This document shows, piece by piece, positions 35,324 to 44,622 of a DNA stretch of 64,000 nt (the stretch's first letter is position 1; every line of letters begins with the position of its first letter). The stretch is taken from the NCBI GenBank assembly GCA_963805495.1, contig CAWDUQ010000002.1:310001-374000 (forward strand), given 5' to 3'. The stretch is from DAHUXD01 sp963805495 (GTDB taxonomy: Bacteria > Acidobacteriota > Thermoanaerobaculia > UBA5066 > Gp7-AA6). Made by a program: the position numbers and the translations under genes. The notes under the pieces were generated by a model that was not told the origin of the DNA, did not search any database, and was given only the letters and a program-made list of their open reading frames with translations.

Positions 35324-36199
35324 GTGCCCCCACCGACGCTCACGCCGCTCCGATCCGCCGGCCGGGGACCCCGCGTCCTGACCATCGACGCCGAGGACTG
35401 GTTCCACGTCTGCGGCCATGCCGAGTACTCGGACCCGCGCCGGTGGGACGGGTATGTCTCCCGCGTCGAGACGACGCTCGGCTGGCTCTTCGATGCCCTC
35501 GCCGGCGGAAAGCACCGCGCGACGATCTTCTTTCTCGGCTGGATCGCCGAGCGGCATCCCGAGCTCGTGCGCGAGGCGGCGCGGCGCGGCCACGAGATCG
35601 GGGTGCACGGGCACGCGCACCGCCGGGCCGACGAGATGACGCCGTCCGAGTTCAAGGACGATCTCTGCCGCGCGCGCGACGCGATCGAGGCCGCCGGCGG
35701 TGCCCCCGCGAAGGCGCACCGGGCTGCGGAATGGTCGATCCGGCATCCGGGAGCCGCGGCCCTGCCGGCCGTCGCCGCGGCGGGGTTCCGGTGCGACGCC
35801 TCGATGATGCCCGTGCCGCCGCTCGGCCGCCGGTCGAACCTGCGCGGTCCCCACCGGATCGATGGCGACGGCTGGTCGGTCACCGAGATGCCGCCGCTTT
35901 CCGGGTCGGTGCTGGGCGTTTCCCTTCCGCTGGGCGGCGCCTGGCCTTTCCGGATCCTGCCGGTCGGCCGCCTCGCGCAGGCCGAGCGCGCGGCGCGCGA
36001 CCGCGGCGAGCCGGCGGTCTTCACTTTCCATCCCTGGGAGTTCGATCGCGCGCACCCGCCCATGCCGGGCCTTTCGCCGATCCAGCGGACGGTCCACTTC
36101 CTGGGGCTCTCCGGATTGCCGGACCGGTTCTCGCGCTGGCTCGCGGGCGACCGCTGCGTGGCGCTCGAGGATGCGGTCGCGGGGCTGTCTCCGGCATGA
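35324..36199 (+). CDS. Polysaccharide deacetylase (NodB domain, XrtA-type)
   Basis: 291 residues. The NodB metal site is read from LTIDAEDWFHV (Asp-Asp region), GHEIGVHGHAHRRADEMTP (His pair) and the late AVFTFHPWEFD histidine, with a DUF3473-like C-terminus. This subgroup is often found with exopolysaccharide and exosortase (XrtA/PEP-CTERM) loci and removes N-acetyl groups from glycans; no exosortase gene is seen here. GTG at 35324 lies 9 nt after TAGAAT. Its stop overlaps the FabD-like ATG, linking glycan modification with the lipid module. Confidence 0.9.
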   Translation: MPPPTLTPLRSAGRGPRVLTIDAEDWFHVCGHAEYSDPRRWDGYVSRVETTLGWLFDALAGGKHRATIFFLGWIAERHPELVREAARRGHEIGVHGHAHRRADEMTPSEFKDDLCRARDAIEAAGGAPAKAHRAAEWSIRHPGAAALPAVAAAGFRCDASMMPVPPLGRRSNLRGPHRIDGDGWSVTEMPPLSGSVLGVSLPLGGAWPFRILPVGRLAQAERAARDRGEPAVFTFHPWEFDRAHPPMPGLSPIQRTVHFLGLSGLPDRFSRWLAGDRCVALEDAVAGLSPA

Positions 36200-37131
36200 G
36201 CGGCCGGGCCGCCTTCCTTTTCCCAGGGCAGCTCTCCGAGTGGATCGGCATGGGGAAGGACTTTCTCGACTCGGACCCCGAGGCGCGGGAGCTCTGCGCG
36301 CTGACCTCGGAGCGCTGCGGCCGGGACATTCGTCGGCTGATGCTCGAAGGGCCCGAAGGGGCTCTCCGCGAGAACCTCGCCGCGCAGGCGAGCGTGTACC
36401 TCGTCTCGACGCTGGCCGCCCGGTCGCTCGAGCGCCTGGGTGCCGGCGCCGCGGCGACGGCGGGGTACAGCCTCGGCAACTACGCGGCGATGGTGGCCGC
36501 CGGGGCGATCGACTACGAAGAGGCCCTCGATGTGCTCGTCGCCGTCTGGCAGGAGACCGAGCGTCTCGGGATCCGGGGCCGGATGGCCGCCGTGATCGGC
36601 GCGCGCCGCGAGGCCGTCGACGCGGAATGCCTGGCGCAGCGGGAACGCGGGCTCCAGGTCTGGATCGGCAACGTGAACGCCTCGACGCAGTTCGTCCTGA
36701 CGGGCTCGGCCGACGGAGTCGCCGCCGCGATCGAGGGGCTCCGGCCCCGGGCCCTCTCGGTCCTCCCGCTGACCATGACCTGGCCGATTCACAGCGAGCT
36801 CATGCGGCCCGTCGCCGAGGCGATCGCACCCAGGATCGCGGCGCTCCGTACGATCCGGAACCCGCGCGTTCCCTACTATGGCCCGGAGGGGTGCGCCGTG
36901 GGCGGGGGCGAGGACGTCCGGCGTCTCCTCGGTACGGCTTTCTGCTTCCCGACGCTCTGGAAGGAGACCTTCGAGGCCATGGTCGCGGGCGGCCACCGGC
37001 TCTTCCTCGAAGCCGGGCCGGGCGAGATGCTCTCGAAGATGGTCCGCTGGATCGACCGGTCGACGAGGTGCCTTCCGGCCGGATCGGTCGAGTCGATCCG
37101 GGCGGCCGTGGATATAGTCGCAGCCGGATGA
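36196..37131 (+). CDS. Acyltransferase of the malonyl-CoA:ACP transacylase family (FabD-like)
   Basis: 311 residues. Loads an acyl (usually malonyl) group onto ACP. FLFPGQLSEWIGMGKDFL is the N-terminal family block, the nucleophile serine is in TAGYSLGNYAAMVAAG (GYSLGN in place of the usual GHSLGE), and the catalytic histidine in TMTWPIHSELMRP. The changed nucleophile elbow suggests it is not the housekeeping FabD. Starts 4 nt inside the deacetylase gene and overlaps fabG by 4 nt. Confidence 0.88.
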   Translation: MSGRAAFLFPGQLSEWIGMGKDFLDSDPEARELCALTSERCGRDIRRLMLEGPEGALRENLAAQASVYLVSTLAARSLERLGAGAAATAGYSLGNYAAMVAAGAIDYEEALDVLVAVWQETERLGIRGRMAAVIGARREAVDAECLAQRERGLQVWIGNVNASTQFVLTGSADGVAAAIEGLRPRALSVLPLTMTWPIHSELMRPVAEAIAPRIAALRTIRNPRVPYYGPEGCAVGGGEDVRRLLGTAFCFPTLWKETFEAMVAGGHRLFLEAGPGEMLSKMVRWIDRSTRCLPAGSVESIRAAVDIVAAG

Positions 37132-37856
37132 AGACCGCGGTCGTGACGGGAGGCTCGCGGGGCATCGGAAAGGCCATCTCGCAGGAGCTCGCGTCGGGCG
37201 GCGCCCGCATCGTTCTGACCTGCCTCCAGGACCTCGCCCGCGCCGAGGAGACCGTCGCCGAGATTCGCCGCGGCGGGGGAGAGGCGGTCGCGCTCCAGGT
37301 CGACGTCCGCAAGCCCGGGGACGTCGCGGCCCTGGCCGATCGCGTCGCGGCGGACTTCGGCGGCACGGACATCCTCGTCAACAACGCCGGCGTGATCAAG
37401 GACGCCCTCTTTCCGTTCATGAAGGAAGAGGACTGGGACTACGTTCTCGACGTCGACCTCAAGGGGGCCTTCCGCGTGACCCGCGCGCTCATCCGGGGAA
37501 TGCTCCACAAGAGCTCGGGCCGGATCGTCAACATCGTCTCCGTCAGCGGCATCTCGGGACACGCCGGCCAGGCCAACTATTCGGCCGCCAAGGGAGGTCT
37601 GATCGCGTTCACCAAGGCCCTGGCCCTGGAGTTCGCGCCCCGGGCGATCACGGTCAACGCCGTGGCGCCGGGCCTCGTCGACACCGAAATCATCGCGCAT
37701 CTGAAGGACTCGGCGCGCAAGGAGTTCCTGTCGCGCATCCCGATGGCGCGGTTCGGGCGGCCGGAGGAGATCGCGGCCCTCGTCGGCTTTCTCGTCTCGG
37801 ACAAGGCGTCGTACGTCACCGGTCAGGTCTGGCGGGCCGATGGGGGCATGGCCTGA
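37128..37856 (+). CDS. fabG: 3-oxoacyl-ACP reductase (FabG family SDR)
   Basis: 242 residues. NADPH motif TGGSRGIGKAISQEL, ILVNNAGVIKD, catalytic Ser in IVNIVSVSGISG and Tyr/Lys in QANYSAAKGG, then NAVAPGLVDTEII and the C-terminal RADGGMA. Reduces beta-ketoacyl-ACP. A TATAGT box lies 9 nt before its ATG, a possible internal promoter. Co-translated with the FabD-like gene. Confidence 0.92.
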   Translation: MKTAVVTGGSRGIGKAISQELASGGARIVLTCLQDLARAEETVAEIRRGGGEAVALQVDVRKPGDVAALADRVAADFGGTDILVNNAGVIKDALFPFMKEEDWDYVLDVDLKGAFRVTRALIRGMLHKSSGRIVNIVSVSGISGHAGQANYSAAKGGLIAFTKALALEFAPRAITVNAVAPGLVDTEIIAHLKDSARKEFLSRIPMARFGRPEEIAALVGFLVSDKASYVTGQVWRADGGMA

Positions 37857-37862
37857 GCCGAC

Positions 37863-37868
37863 TATAAT
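37863..37868 (+). promoter_or_regulatory. TATAAT box upstream of the ACP gene
   Basis: Perfect TATAAT, 20 nt before the ACP ATG, leaving room for a short leader with the AAGGAG ribosome site. No -35 found inside fabG's end. Confidence 0.4.
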
Positions 37869-37888
37869 CCCGCTCGGAAGGAGCCTCC

Positions 37889-38149
37889 ATGTCCCGGGAA
37901 GAACTGGCGCCGCGGGTCAAAGACCTGATCGTGCGGCGTTTGAAGCTCGAGATCGATCCGTCGTCGATCGACGACGCGGCCCCGCTTTTCGGCGAGGGGC
38001 TCGGCCTCGACTCGATCGACGCGCTCGAGCTGGTGCTCGGGCTCGAGCAGGAATTCAAGATCAAGGTCGAGGACGAAGAGGTGGGGGTCAAGGCCTTCGC
38101 CTCCGTCAACGCCCTGTGCGACTTCATCGAGCAGAAGAAGACGGCCTGA
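37889..38149 (+). CDS. Acyl carrier protein
   Basis: 86 residues. The phosphopantetheine serine is in LGLDSIDALELVLGLEQEF (DSID rather than the DSLD of housekeeping AcpP). The C-terminal half (EEVGVKAFASVNALCDFIEQ) resembles ACPs from aryl-polyene and other secondary lipid clusters. Preceded by a clear AAGGAG ribosome site. It presumably carries the chain made by the neighbouring FabD/FabG/dehydratase. Confidence 0.92.
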   Translation: MSREELAPRVKDLIVRRLKLEIDPSSIDDAAPLFGEGLGLDSIDALELVLGLEQEFKIKVEDEEVGVKAFASVNALCDFIEQKKTA

Positions 38150-38568
38150 TGACGCCAGCGGCGTTCCCGCATGCGTACCCGTTCCGGTTCGTGGACACGG
38201 TGACGCAGCGGTCGGATGCCGCATTCCAGGGCGGCCGGGTTCGAATCCGCGTCACGGGGAACGCCCGGGCGGCGATGGGGGAGGGCTGGCAGAGCCCCCT
38301 GCTGCTGGCCGAGGCGATCGCCCAGGCCGCGCTTCTTCTGGAGGGCGGCGACGCTGTCGCCGGCCGCCGCGGCTACCTCGCCGGAATCCAGGAGATGACT
38401 CTCGAGCGCGCGCCACGCGCCGGCGAAACCCTCGAGGTCTCGGTCCGGCTCCGCGCGAGCTTCGGCCCGGTATTTCGCTTCGACGGTGAAGTGCATGGCG
38501 AGGACGGCGTCCTCGCGCGGGGGAGCGTCCTCGTCCGCAAGGGCGAGGCGGAGGTGGTCGAGCCATGA
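38149..38568 (+). CDS. Hotdog-fold 3-hydroxyacyl-ACP dehydratase-like protein
   Basis: 139 residues. HAYPFRFVDTVTQ aligns with the FabZ/FabA N-terminal HRYPFLLVD strand, and MGEGWQSPLLLAEAIAQAAL with the active-site helix (family PG.l..Ea.aQ.a). The catalytic histidine seems kept in the HAYPF element. It would dehydrate hydroxyacyl-ACP. TGATG overlap with the ACP gene and 4-nt overlap with the STAS gene. Confidence 0.8.
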   Translation: MTPAAFPHAYPFRFVDTVTQRSDAAFQGGRVRIRVTGNARAAMGEGWQSPLLLAEAIAQAALLLEGGDAVAGRRGYLAGIQEMTLERAPRAGETLEVSVRLRASFGPVFRFDGEVHGEDGVLARGSVLVRKGEAEVVEP

Positions 38569-38927
38569 ACCTCAAGGAAGAACAGAAGGGCGCCCACACG
38601 GTCGTGCGCATTTCCGGGACCCTGGCTCTCGGCGAGGCCACACGGGCGCTGCAGGAGCGGTTCGAGAAGATCTCGGAGGCGGGGGGAAGCGCGTTGATCC
38701 TCGAGATGTCCGGTCTCGAGCACCTCGACTCGACCGCGATCGGCGTCCTCGTCGGAGGGCTCAAGCGCTTCGAAGCCCAGGGCCGGCGCTTCTATCTCGT
38801 GAGCCCGCGGGAGCGCGTCGCGTCCGTCTTCCGGATCACGCACCTCGACTCCATCTTCCGGACCTTCCCGACGATCGAGGCGGCGGTCAAGGCCGCGGAC
38901 CATTCCCGGCGAGGAGTCGACGCGTGA
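38565..38927 (+). CDS. STAS-domain protein (anti-sigma factor antagonist type)
   Basis: 120 residues, a single STAS domain like SpoIIAA/RsbV. EMSGLEHLDSTAIGVLVGGL contains the conserved Asp-Ser pair whose serine is phosphorylated by anti-sigma kinases. No RsbW-type kinase or PP2C is adjacent (a PP2C lies at 9608). Overlap with the dehydratase gene shows it belongs to the lipid-module operon; it may instead act in lipid transport like MlaB, which is also a STAS protein. Confidence 0.88.
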   Translation: MNLKEEQKGAHTVVRISGTLALGEATRALQERFEKISEAGGSALILEMSGLEHLDSTAIGVLVGGLKRFEAQGRRFYLVSPRERVASVFRITHLDSIFRTFPTIEAAVKAADHSRRGVDA

Positions 38928-39002
38928 GCACTGAGGTCGCCGCGGCCTGCGAGTGCACCCACGAGCCGCCCGCACCGGTTCACGATCGCGGGGCGGGCGC
39001 GC

Positions 39003-39203
39003 GTGCGCGGCGGCATTCTCCTGACCCTCCAGCGCGTCGACGAGCGGTATCCGCCGCGCGATGTCTTCGTCACGCTCCGCGAGATGAAGATGGGCGGCGA
39101 CAACGTGTTCAAGGCGTGCTTCGTGTGCGTCGATCGCGGGTTCCGCGAGACGGCGATCGTCCTGCCCAAGTCCGACGTCGAGCTCGGACTGCCCCCGGCC
39201 TGA
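39003..39203 (+). CDS. Small unknown protein
   Basis: 66 residues from GTG 39003, sequence-like coding (RVDERYPPRDVFVTLREMKM, FKACFVCVDRGFRETAIVLP). The frame is open and plausible upstream to 38928 (HRFTIAGRARVRGG), with only a CTG as an earlier start. No family recognised. It lies between the STAS gene and pgi. Confidence 0.5.
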   Translation: MRGGILLTLQRVDERYPPRDVFVTLREMKMGGDNVFKACFVCVDRGFRETAIVLPKSDVELGLPPA

Positions 39204-39230
39204 GCGGCCGGGGCTCGAGAAGGAGGTCCC

Positions 39231-40855
<1,625 letters not shown>

Positions 40856-40859
<4 letters not shown>

Positions 40860-41554
40860 CCGACGCCATCGCGAAGATGAAGCGCGAGGCCGGGGAGCGG
40901 GCCGCCGCGCTCGTCGAGAGCGGGATGGTCGTCGGCCTCGGAACGGGCTCGACGGCGATCTTCGCGACGCGGAAGATCGGGGAGCTGCTGTCGTCGGGGC
41001 ACCTGAAGGGCGTCGTGGGAGTTCCGACATCCCGCGCGACGGAGACGGAGGCGACGCGCCTCGGGATTCCGCTTCTCTCCGAGGACATTCCCCGTGAAAT
41101 CGACCTGACGATCGACGGCGCGGACGAGGTCGACCCGCTCCTCAACCTGATCAAGGGCGGCGGGGGAGCGCTCTTCCGGGAAAAGATCGTGGCCCAGGCA
41201 AGTCGCCGCGTCGTGATCGTCGTCGACGAGTCGAAGCTGTCGGCGGCTCTCGGCATGCGGCACGCTCTTCCGGTCGAGGTCTCTCGATTCGGCTGGCGAT
41301 CGCAGCAACGCTTCCTCGCGTCGATCGGTGGCAATCCCGTCCTTCGCCCGTGCGCGGACGGCAAGCCGTACGAGACGGACCAGGGCAACTGGATCTTCGA
41401 CTGCGCGACGGGCCCGACCCCGGATCCGGTCGCGCTGGCCATGCGCCTGGCTGCGCGGGCCGGCATCGTCGAGCATGGGCTCTTTTGCGGAATCGCCTCG
41501 GAGGTCCTGGCCGCGGGGGACTCGGGCGTGCGGGAGATCCGGCGTCCCGGCTGA
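40856..41554 (+). CDS. rpiA: Ribose-5-phosphate isomerase A
   Basis: 232 residues. GLGTGSTAIFATRKIGEL, DLTIDGADEVDPLLNLIKGG and GGALFREKIVAQAS form the active site, with KTG-like VVDESKLSAALG near the middle and LPVEVSRFGW. GTG overlaps the pgi stop (GTGA). Converts ribose 5-phosphate and ribulose 5-phosphate. Normal length. Confidence 0.96.
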
Positions 41555-41557
41555 CTC

Positions 41558-41962
41558 CTACCTTTCGAAGAGCCAGAGCCAGGCGAGGTAGCCCGCGCCC
41601 GCGGCACACAGAGCTGCGCCCGCGGTGATGGCCGCCCGCGCGAGTGTCGAGGCATGCCGCCAGAGGCGCTTGCCGGCGCGGTCGAGCGTTCGCAGGGCGA
41701 GCTCGAGCCGGTCGAGCGCCTTTGCGACCCAGAGAAATTCCTGCGCCACGAGGGCCCCGCCGAAGGCGATGACGAGCAGCCCGGGCCCCGGGATCACCAG
41801 GAGGACGGCTCCGCCGACGACGAGAAGAAGCCCGAAAACCACCAGGGCGATCCGGGCCGCAGGGCTTCCCGAGCCCTTGCGAGCCCGGTAGCGCCGGACG
41901 AATCGCTCGCCCGGAGGAGCAGCCTCAAAATCGCGCAGACGCTTCTTCCACCGTGCCAGCAT
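41558..41962 (-). CDS. PGPGW-type small membrane protein
   Basis: 134 residues with two helices joined at VVGGAVLLVIPGPGLLVIAF, the PGPG turn of the putative transmembrane (PGPGW/TIGR02611-like) family, and a third hydrophobic stretch near the C-terminus (AAITAGAALCAAGAGYLAWL). The basic N-terminus is likely cytoplasmic. Function unknown. Converges on rpiA with a 3-nt gap. Confidence 0.8.
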   Translation of the reverse strand: MLARWKKRLRDFEAAPPGERFVRRYRARKGSGSPAARIALVVFGLLLVVGGAVLLVIPGPGLLVIAFGGALVAQEFLWVAKALDRLELALRTLDRAGKRLWRHASTLARAAITAGAALCAAGAGYLAWLWLFER

Positions 41963-42040
41963 TCGGTCGTCCAGGATGCGAGAAGCCTGCCACTTCCCGT
42001 GTTGACCCCCGTGCCGCCTCCCGCTATCCTCCCGTTCCCC

Positions 42041-42127
<87 letters not shown>

Positions 42128-42296
42128 ACTCTCAAGCAACGCCCTGCAAGCGTTTGCAAGGAATCCGCGAGTTCCCGAAGGAATTTGAGGATTCGTCTTG
42201 CCGCGATTTGCAGACCTTCTCCAGGGCGCTTCGCACAAGGTTCGCACAGGGATCCGTGGCGTAGGCTTCTCCGGTCACGCACGGAGCAACCTTGAG

Positions 42297-42512
42297 ATGA
42301 GCAAGTCTTGTCCGAACTGTCGACTCGTGAACCCCGAGGAGTCCGTCCGGTGCGATTGTGGCTTTGACTTCCAGCGAGGCGCCCTAGCCCTTTCGGCATC
42401 TGAGCTTGCCAGCCGCCCGGCCAAGCGGAAAGTCTACCGTTTGGCCGCTACAGAGGGAGGAATGACGTTTATTGCGCCCTGCATCATCACGCCGTGTTGC
42501 ATGCAAAAGTAA
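42297..42512 (+). pseudogene. Zinc-ribbon gene fragment downstream of tRNA-Leu
   Basis: 71-residue frame from ATG 42297. The first 28 residues (KSCPNCRLVNPEESVRCDCG, then FDFQRG) match the N-terminal zinc ribbon common on bacterial membrane and RDD-type proteins, where a longer domain normally follows. Here the frame runs on into the opposite-strand cupredoxin gene (overlap 42434-42512) and ends with unrelated residues. It is most likely a truncated remnant. The 169 nt between it and the tRNA hold no gene. Confidence 0.5.
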
Positions 42513-43741
42513 GAGTACGTGCGGACCTCGTTAAAAGTCTGTCGATACACATAAGGCGCATTGTGGTTGCCAGAGTCCCACACGAAATCCTTGGTGCAAC
42601 CAGTGGAACAGGTTCCCGAAGTCGTCGAATGGTACCCGGAGACCCATTGCCATTCGATGGTCGTCCCGACCGTGATCGTCGAGTTTGTGGTTCCGCTCGC
42701 CACGTCGAAAAACGACGTCGTGCCGTTCTGGCCCACCAGCACGATGTGATTGGGGTTGACCGTCGGGGTCCTCGTGTTCAGGTTCGTAATGATCGGCGTC
42801 CGGGTGATCGTGGGGGTCAGGGTGATCGTCGGGGTCTGCGTGATCGTGAACGTCTGTGTGGCCGTGAAGGTCGGGGTGATCGTGGGCGTGAGCGACGCCG
42901 TGAAGGTCAGCGTGGGCGTGAAGGTCACGGACGGCGTGAAGGTCATGGTCGGCGTGCGCGTGATGGTCGGCGTCCCGGGGAAGGCATCCGGAGCTCCGAC
43001 CACGAAGATCGGATCGGTCGTGGCGTTGTCGATGACGGATGCGTAGGAGAAGACCGGCCCGGACGCGACGACCCTGATGACCGCGTTTTCGGTCTGGAAG
43101 TCGGCGACGCCGGCGACGATGAAGATCGCGGAAACCTGGACCCCGGACCGGGCGCCGACCGATCGGGTGACGGGAATTCCACGCGACACGCCGTCGCTGT
43201 CGAAGATCTGGAACGTCGCCGAGACGGGCGCGTCTCCCGGATTGAAGAGCCCCACGTTGGTGCGGAAGCCCTGGTTCGCTCCGCCGTTGCGGATCGAAGT
43301 GAGGACGGTGCGATCGCGGGCGGAGGACGCGGTCAGGCCGGGGACGTACATGCCGACCGTGGGCGTCGGCTCGGTCGAATACAGGCGGCTCGTGACGACG
43401 AGCGCGGTCGCGTCCCCGGCGAACGAGAACTCGATGCCGCCGGCCGTATCGGGGGCGTTGAACGCGGTGGCGACGACGTCGTCGAAGCCGATCGCCTGGC
43501 GCGGCGCGAGCCGGAACAAGAAGGCGGGGGCGGCGGCGGGACAGGGGTTCCCGATGAAGCAGCGGTACGTCGCCGTGACGTCGAGCGGTTCGGAGTACGA
43601 GGGGTTGAACGCGCGGACGTCCGAGTAGAACGGCGCGCCGCCCACGATCGAGGCCGCCGCGGGAAGCGTGACGGTCTCGGCCAGGTGAGGAGCGGCGGCT
43701 CCAAGCGCGGCCAGGGCCAGGATCGCTGCGCGCGGTGTCAT
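42434..43741 (-). CDS. Secreted cupredoxin-like protein with Thr-Pro linker
   Basis: 435 residues from ATG 43741. Signal peptide (MTPRAAILALAALGAAAPHL), an N-terminal 240-residue beta-rich domain (SVGARSGVQVSAIFIVAGVA; GVADFQTENAVIRVVA) of a type common in acidobacterial secreted proteins, a roughly 70-residue Thr-Pro linker (TPTITRTPTMTFTP), then a blue-copper-like domain: VGTTIEWQWVSGYHSTTSGT and RTYSYFCMQHGVMMQGAINV give His, Cys, His and Met ligands. It likely binds copper outside the cell. DNA for the copper domain is less GC-rich than the rest. Confidence 0.82.
   Translation of the reverse strand: MTPRAAILALAALGAAAPHLAETVTLPAAASIVGGAPFYSDVRAFNPSYSEPLDVTATYRCFIGNPCPAAAPAFLFRLAPRQAIGFDDVVATAFNAPDTAGGIEFSFAGDATALVVTSRLYSTEPTPTVGMYVPGLTASSARDRTVLTSIRNGGANQGFRTNVGLFNPGDAPVSATFQIFDSDGVSRGIPVTRSVGARSGVQVSAIFIVAGVADFQTENAVIRVVASGPVFSYASVIDNATTDPIFVVGAPDAFPGTPTITRTPTMTFTPSVTFTPTLTFTASLTPTITPTFTATQTFTITQTPTITLTPTITRTPIITNLNTRTPTVNPNHIVLVGQNGTTSFFDVASGTTNSTITVGTTIEWQWVSGYHSTTSGTCSTGCTKDFVWDSGNHNAPYVYRQTFNEVRTYSYFCMQHGVMMQGAINVIPPSVAAKR
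42765..42985 (-). repeat. Degenerate tandem repeat coding the Thr-Pro linker
   Basis: Repeated units of the type GTGATCGTGGGGGTC and GTGGGCGTGAAGGTC on the plus strand, out of phase by 6-12 nt, encode TPTxTxTP on the minus strand. It is in frame inside the cupredoxin gene and prone to length change. Confidence 0.7.
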
Positions 43742-43764
43742 TCCGGGCGCCAGTCTAACGCGGC

Positions 43765-43770
43765 TATGAT
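43765..43770 (+). promoter_or_regulatory. -10 box 6 nt before ppa start
   Basis: TATGAT then exactly 6 nt and the ATG at 43777, which predicts a leaderless ppa message. No clear -35 (TTCCGG at 43741 with an 18-nt spacer is weak). Confidence 0.45.
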
Positions 43771-43776
43771 CGCGCG

Positions 43777-44328
43777 ATGCACCCCTGGCACGACGTCGCC
43801 GTCGGCCCCGACGCTCCGGCACTTCTCCACGCGATCATCGAAATCCCGCGCGGCTCGAAGGTCAAGTACGAACTGGACAAGGCGAGCGGCCTGATCCGGG
43901 TGGACCGCATCCTTTTTTCGGCGGTGCGCTACCCGGCCAACTACGGCTTCATCCCGCAGACGTACTGCGAAGACCACGACCCGCTCGACATCCTGGTCCT
44001 CGGCCAGGAGGACGTGTTTCCGCTGTCCATCATGCGGGCAAGGCCGATCGGTGTCATGAAGATGAGCGACCAGGGCGAGGAGGACGACAAGATCATCGCC
44101 GTGCACGCCGACGACCCCGAGTACGTTCACTACACCTCGATCCGGGAGCTGCCGCCGCACCGCATCGCGGAGCTTCGCCGGTTCTTCGAGGACTACAAGG
44201 CCCTCGAGCAGAAGACGGTGACGGTCGACGAGTTCCTCGACCGGCCGGAGGCGGTCGAGGTCGTTCGGGAAGCGCTCGAGCTCTACGGGAGGCACCGGGA
44301 GGCCCTGCGGGCCGGCCGGTTGCCCTGA
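43777..44328 (+). CDS. ppa: Inorganic pyrophosphatase
   Basis: 183 residues, family I. EIPRGSKVKYELDKASGLIR, VRYPANYGFIPQTYCEDHDP and LDILVLGQE carry the active-site lysine, tyrosine and metal-binding aspartates (DxDPxD as DHDPLD); MSDQGEEDDKIIAVHADDPE continues the metal site. Hydrolyses pyrophosphate in the cytosol. Divergent from the cupredoxin gene. Confidence 0.95.
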   Translation: MHPWHDVAVGPDAPALLHAIIEIPRGSKVKYELDKASGLIRVDRILFSAVRYPANYGFIPQTYCEDHDPLDILVLGQEDVFPLSIMRARPIGVMKMSDQGEEDDKIIAVHADDPEYVHYTSIRELPPHRIAELRRFFEDYKALEQKTVTVDEFLDRPEAVEVVREALELYGRHREALRAGRLP

Positions 44329-44403
44329 CGGAGGCGGACCCCCGGGGGACGGCCGTGGAGGCGCCCCGAGGGCGTAGACTTGTTTCTGGAGCCCGCGTAA
44401 CCG

Positions 44404-44598
44404 ATGCCGATTCCGGTCCTTCCGTGGAACTGTCCCAATCCCTACTGCGAAGAACCGCACAATGCGTCCTCCGTTCCGGTCAACGGAGTGATCCGCTGCC
44501 ATTCCTGCGGCTGGGAGCGCAGGATCCGCGCCCCCGAGCCCGAGAACCTCGACGACTGGCCGGGCCTCTTCACGCCGATCGAGCCTCCCAGGGGGTGA
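44404..44598 (+). CDS. Small zinc-ribbon protein
   Basis: 64 residues with CX4C (NCPNPYCEEP) and CX2C (RCHSCGWERR), consistent with one zinc ribbon, and an acidic/proline C-terminus (PENLDDWPGLFTPIEPPRG). No function known. TAGACT at 44375-44380 may be its promoter -10. It ends 24 nt before RNase R. Confidence 0.65.
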   Translation: MPIPVLPWNCPNPYCEEPHNASSVPVNGVIRCHSCGWERRIRAPEPENLDDWPGLFTPIEPPRG

Positions 44599-44609
44599 TC
44601 CGGGCCGGA

Positions 44610-44615
44610 TAGACT
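44610..44615 (+). promoter_or_regulatory. -10-like box before rnr
   Basis: TAGACT followed by 7 nt and the GTG at 44623, overlapping the gap after the small zinc-ribbon gene; no -35 evident. Confidence 0.35.
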
Positions 44616-44622
44616 CCCCGGC

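Noticed and set aside
42128..42300. Integrase or attachment site next to tRNA-Leu
   Set aside because: No recombinase frame and only 7-nt echoes of the tRNA 3' end, too short to be convincing.
42765..42985. Tandem repeat that might be a CRISPR array or minisatellite
   Set aside because: Units are degenerate, without unique spacers, and encode an in-frame Thr-Pro linker.
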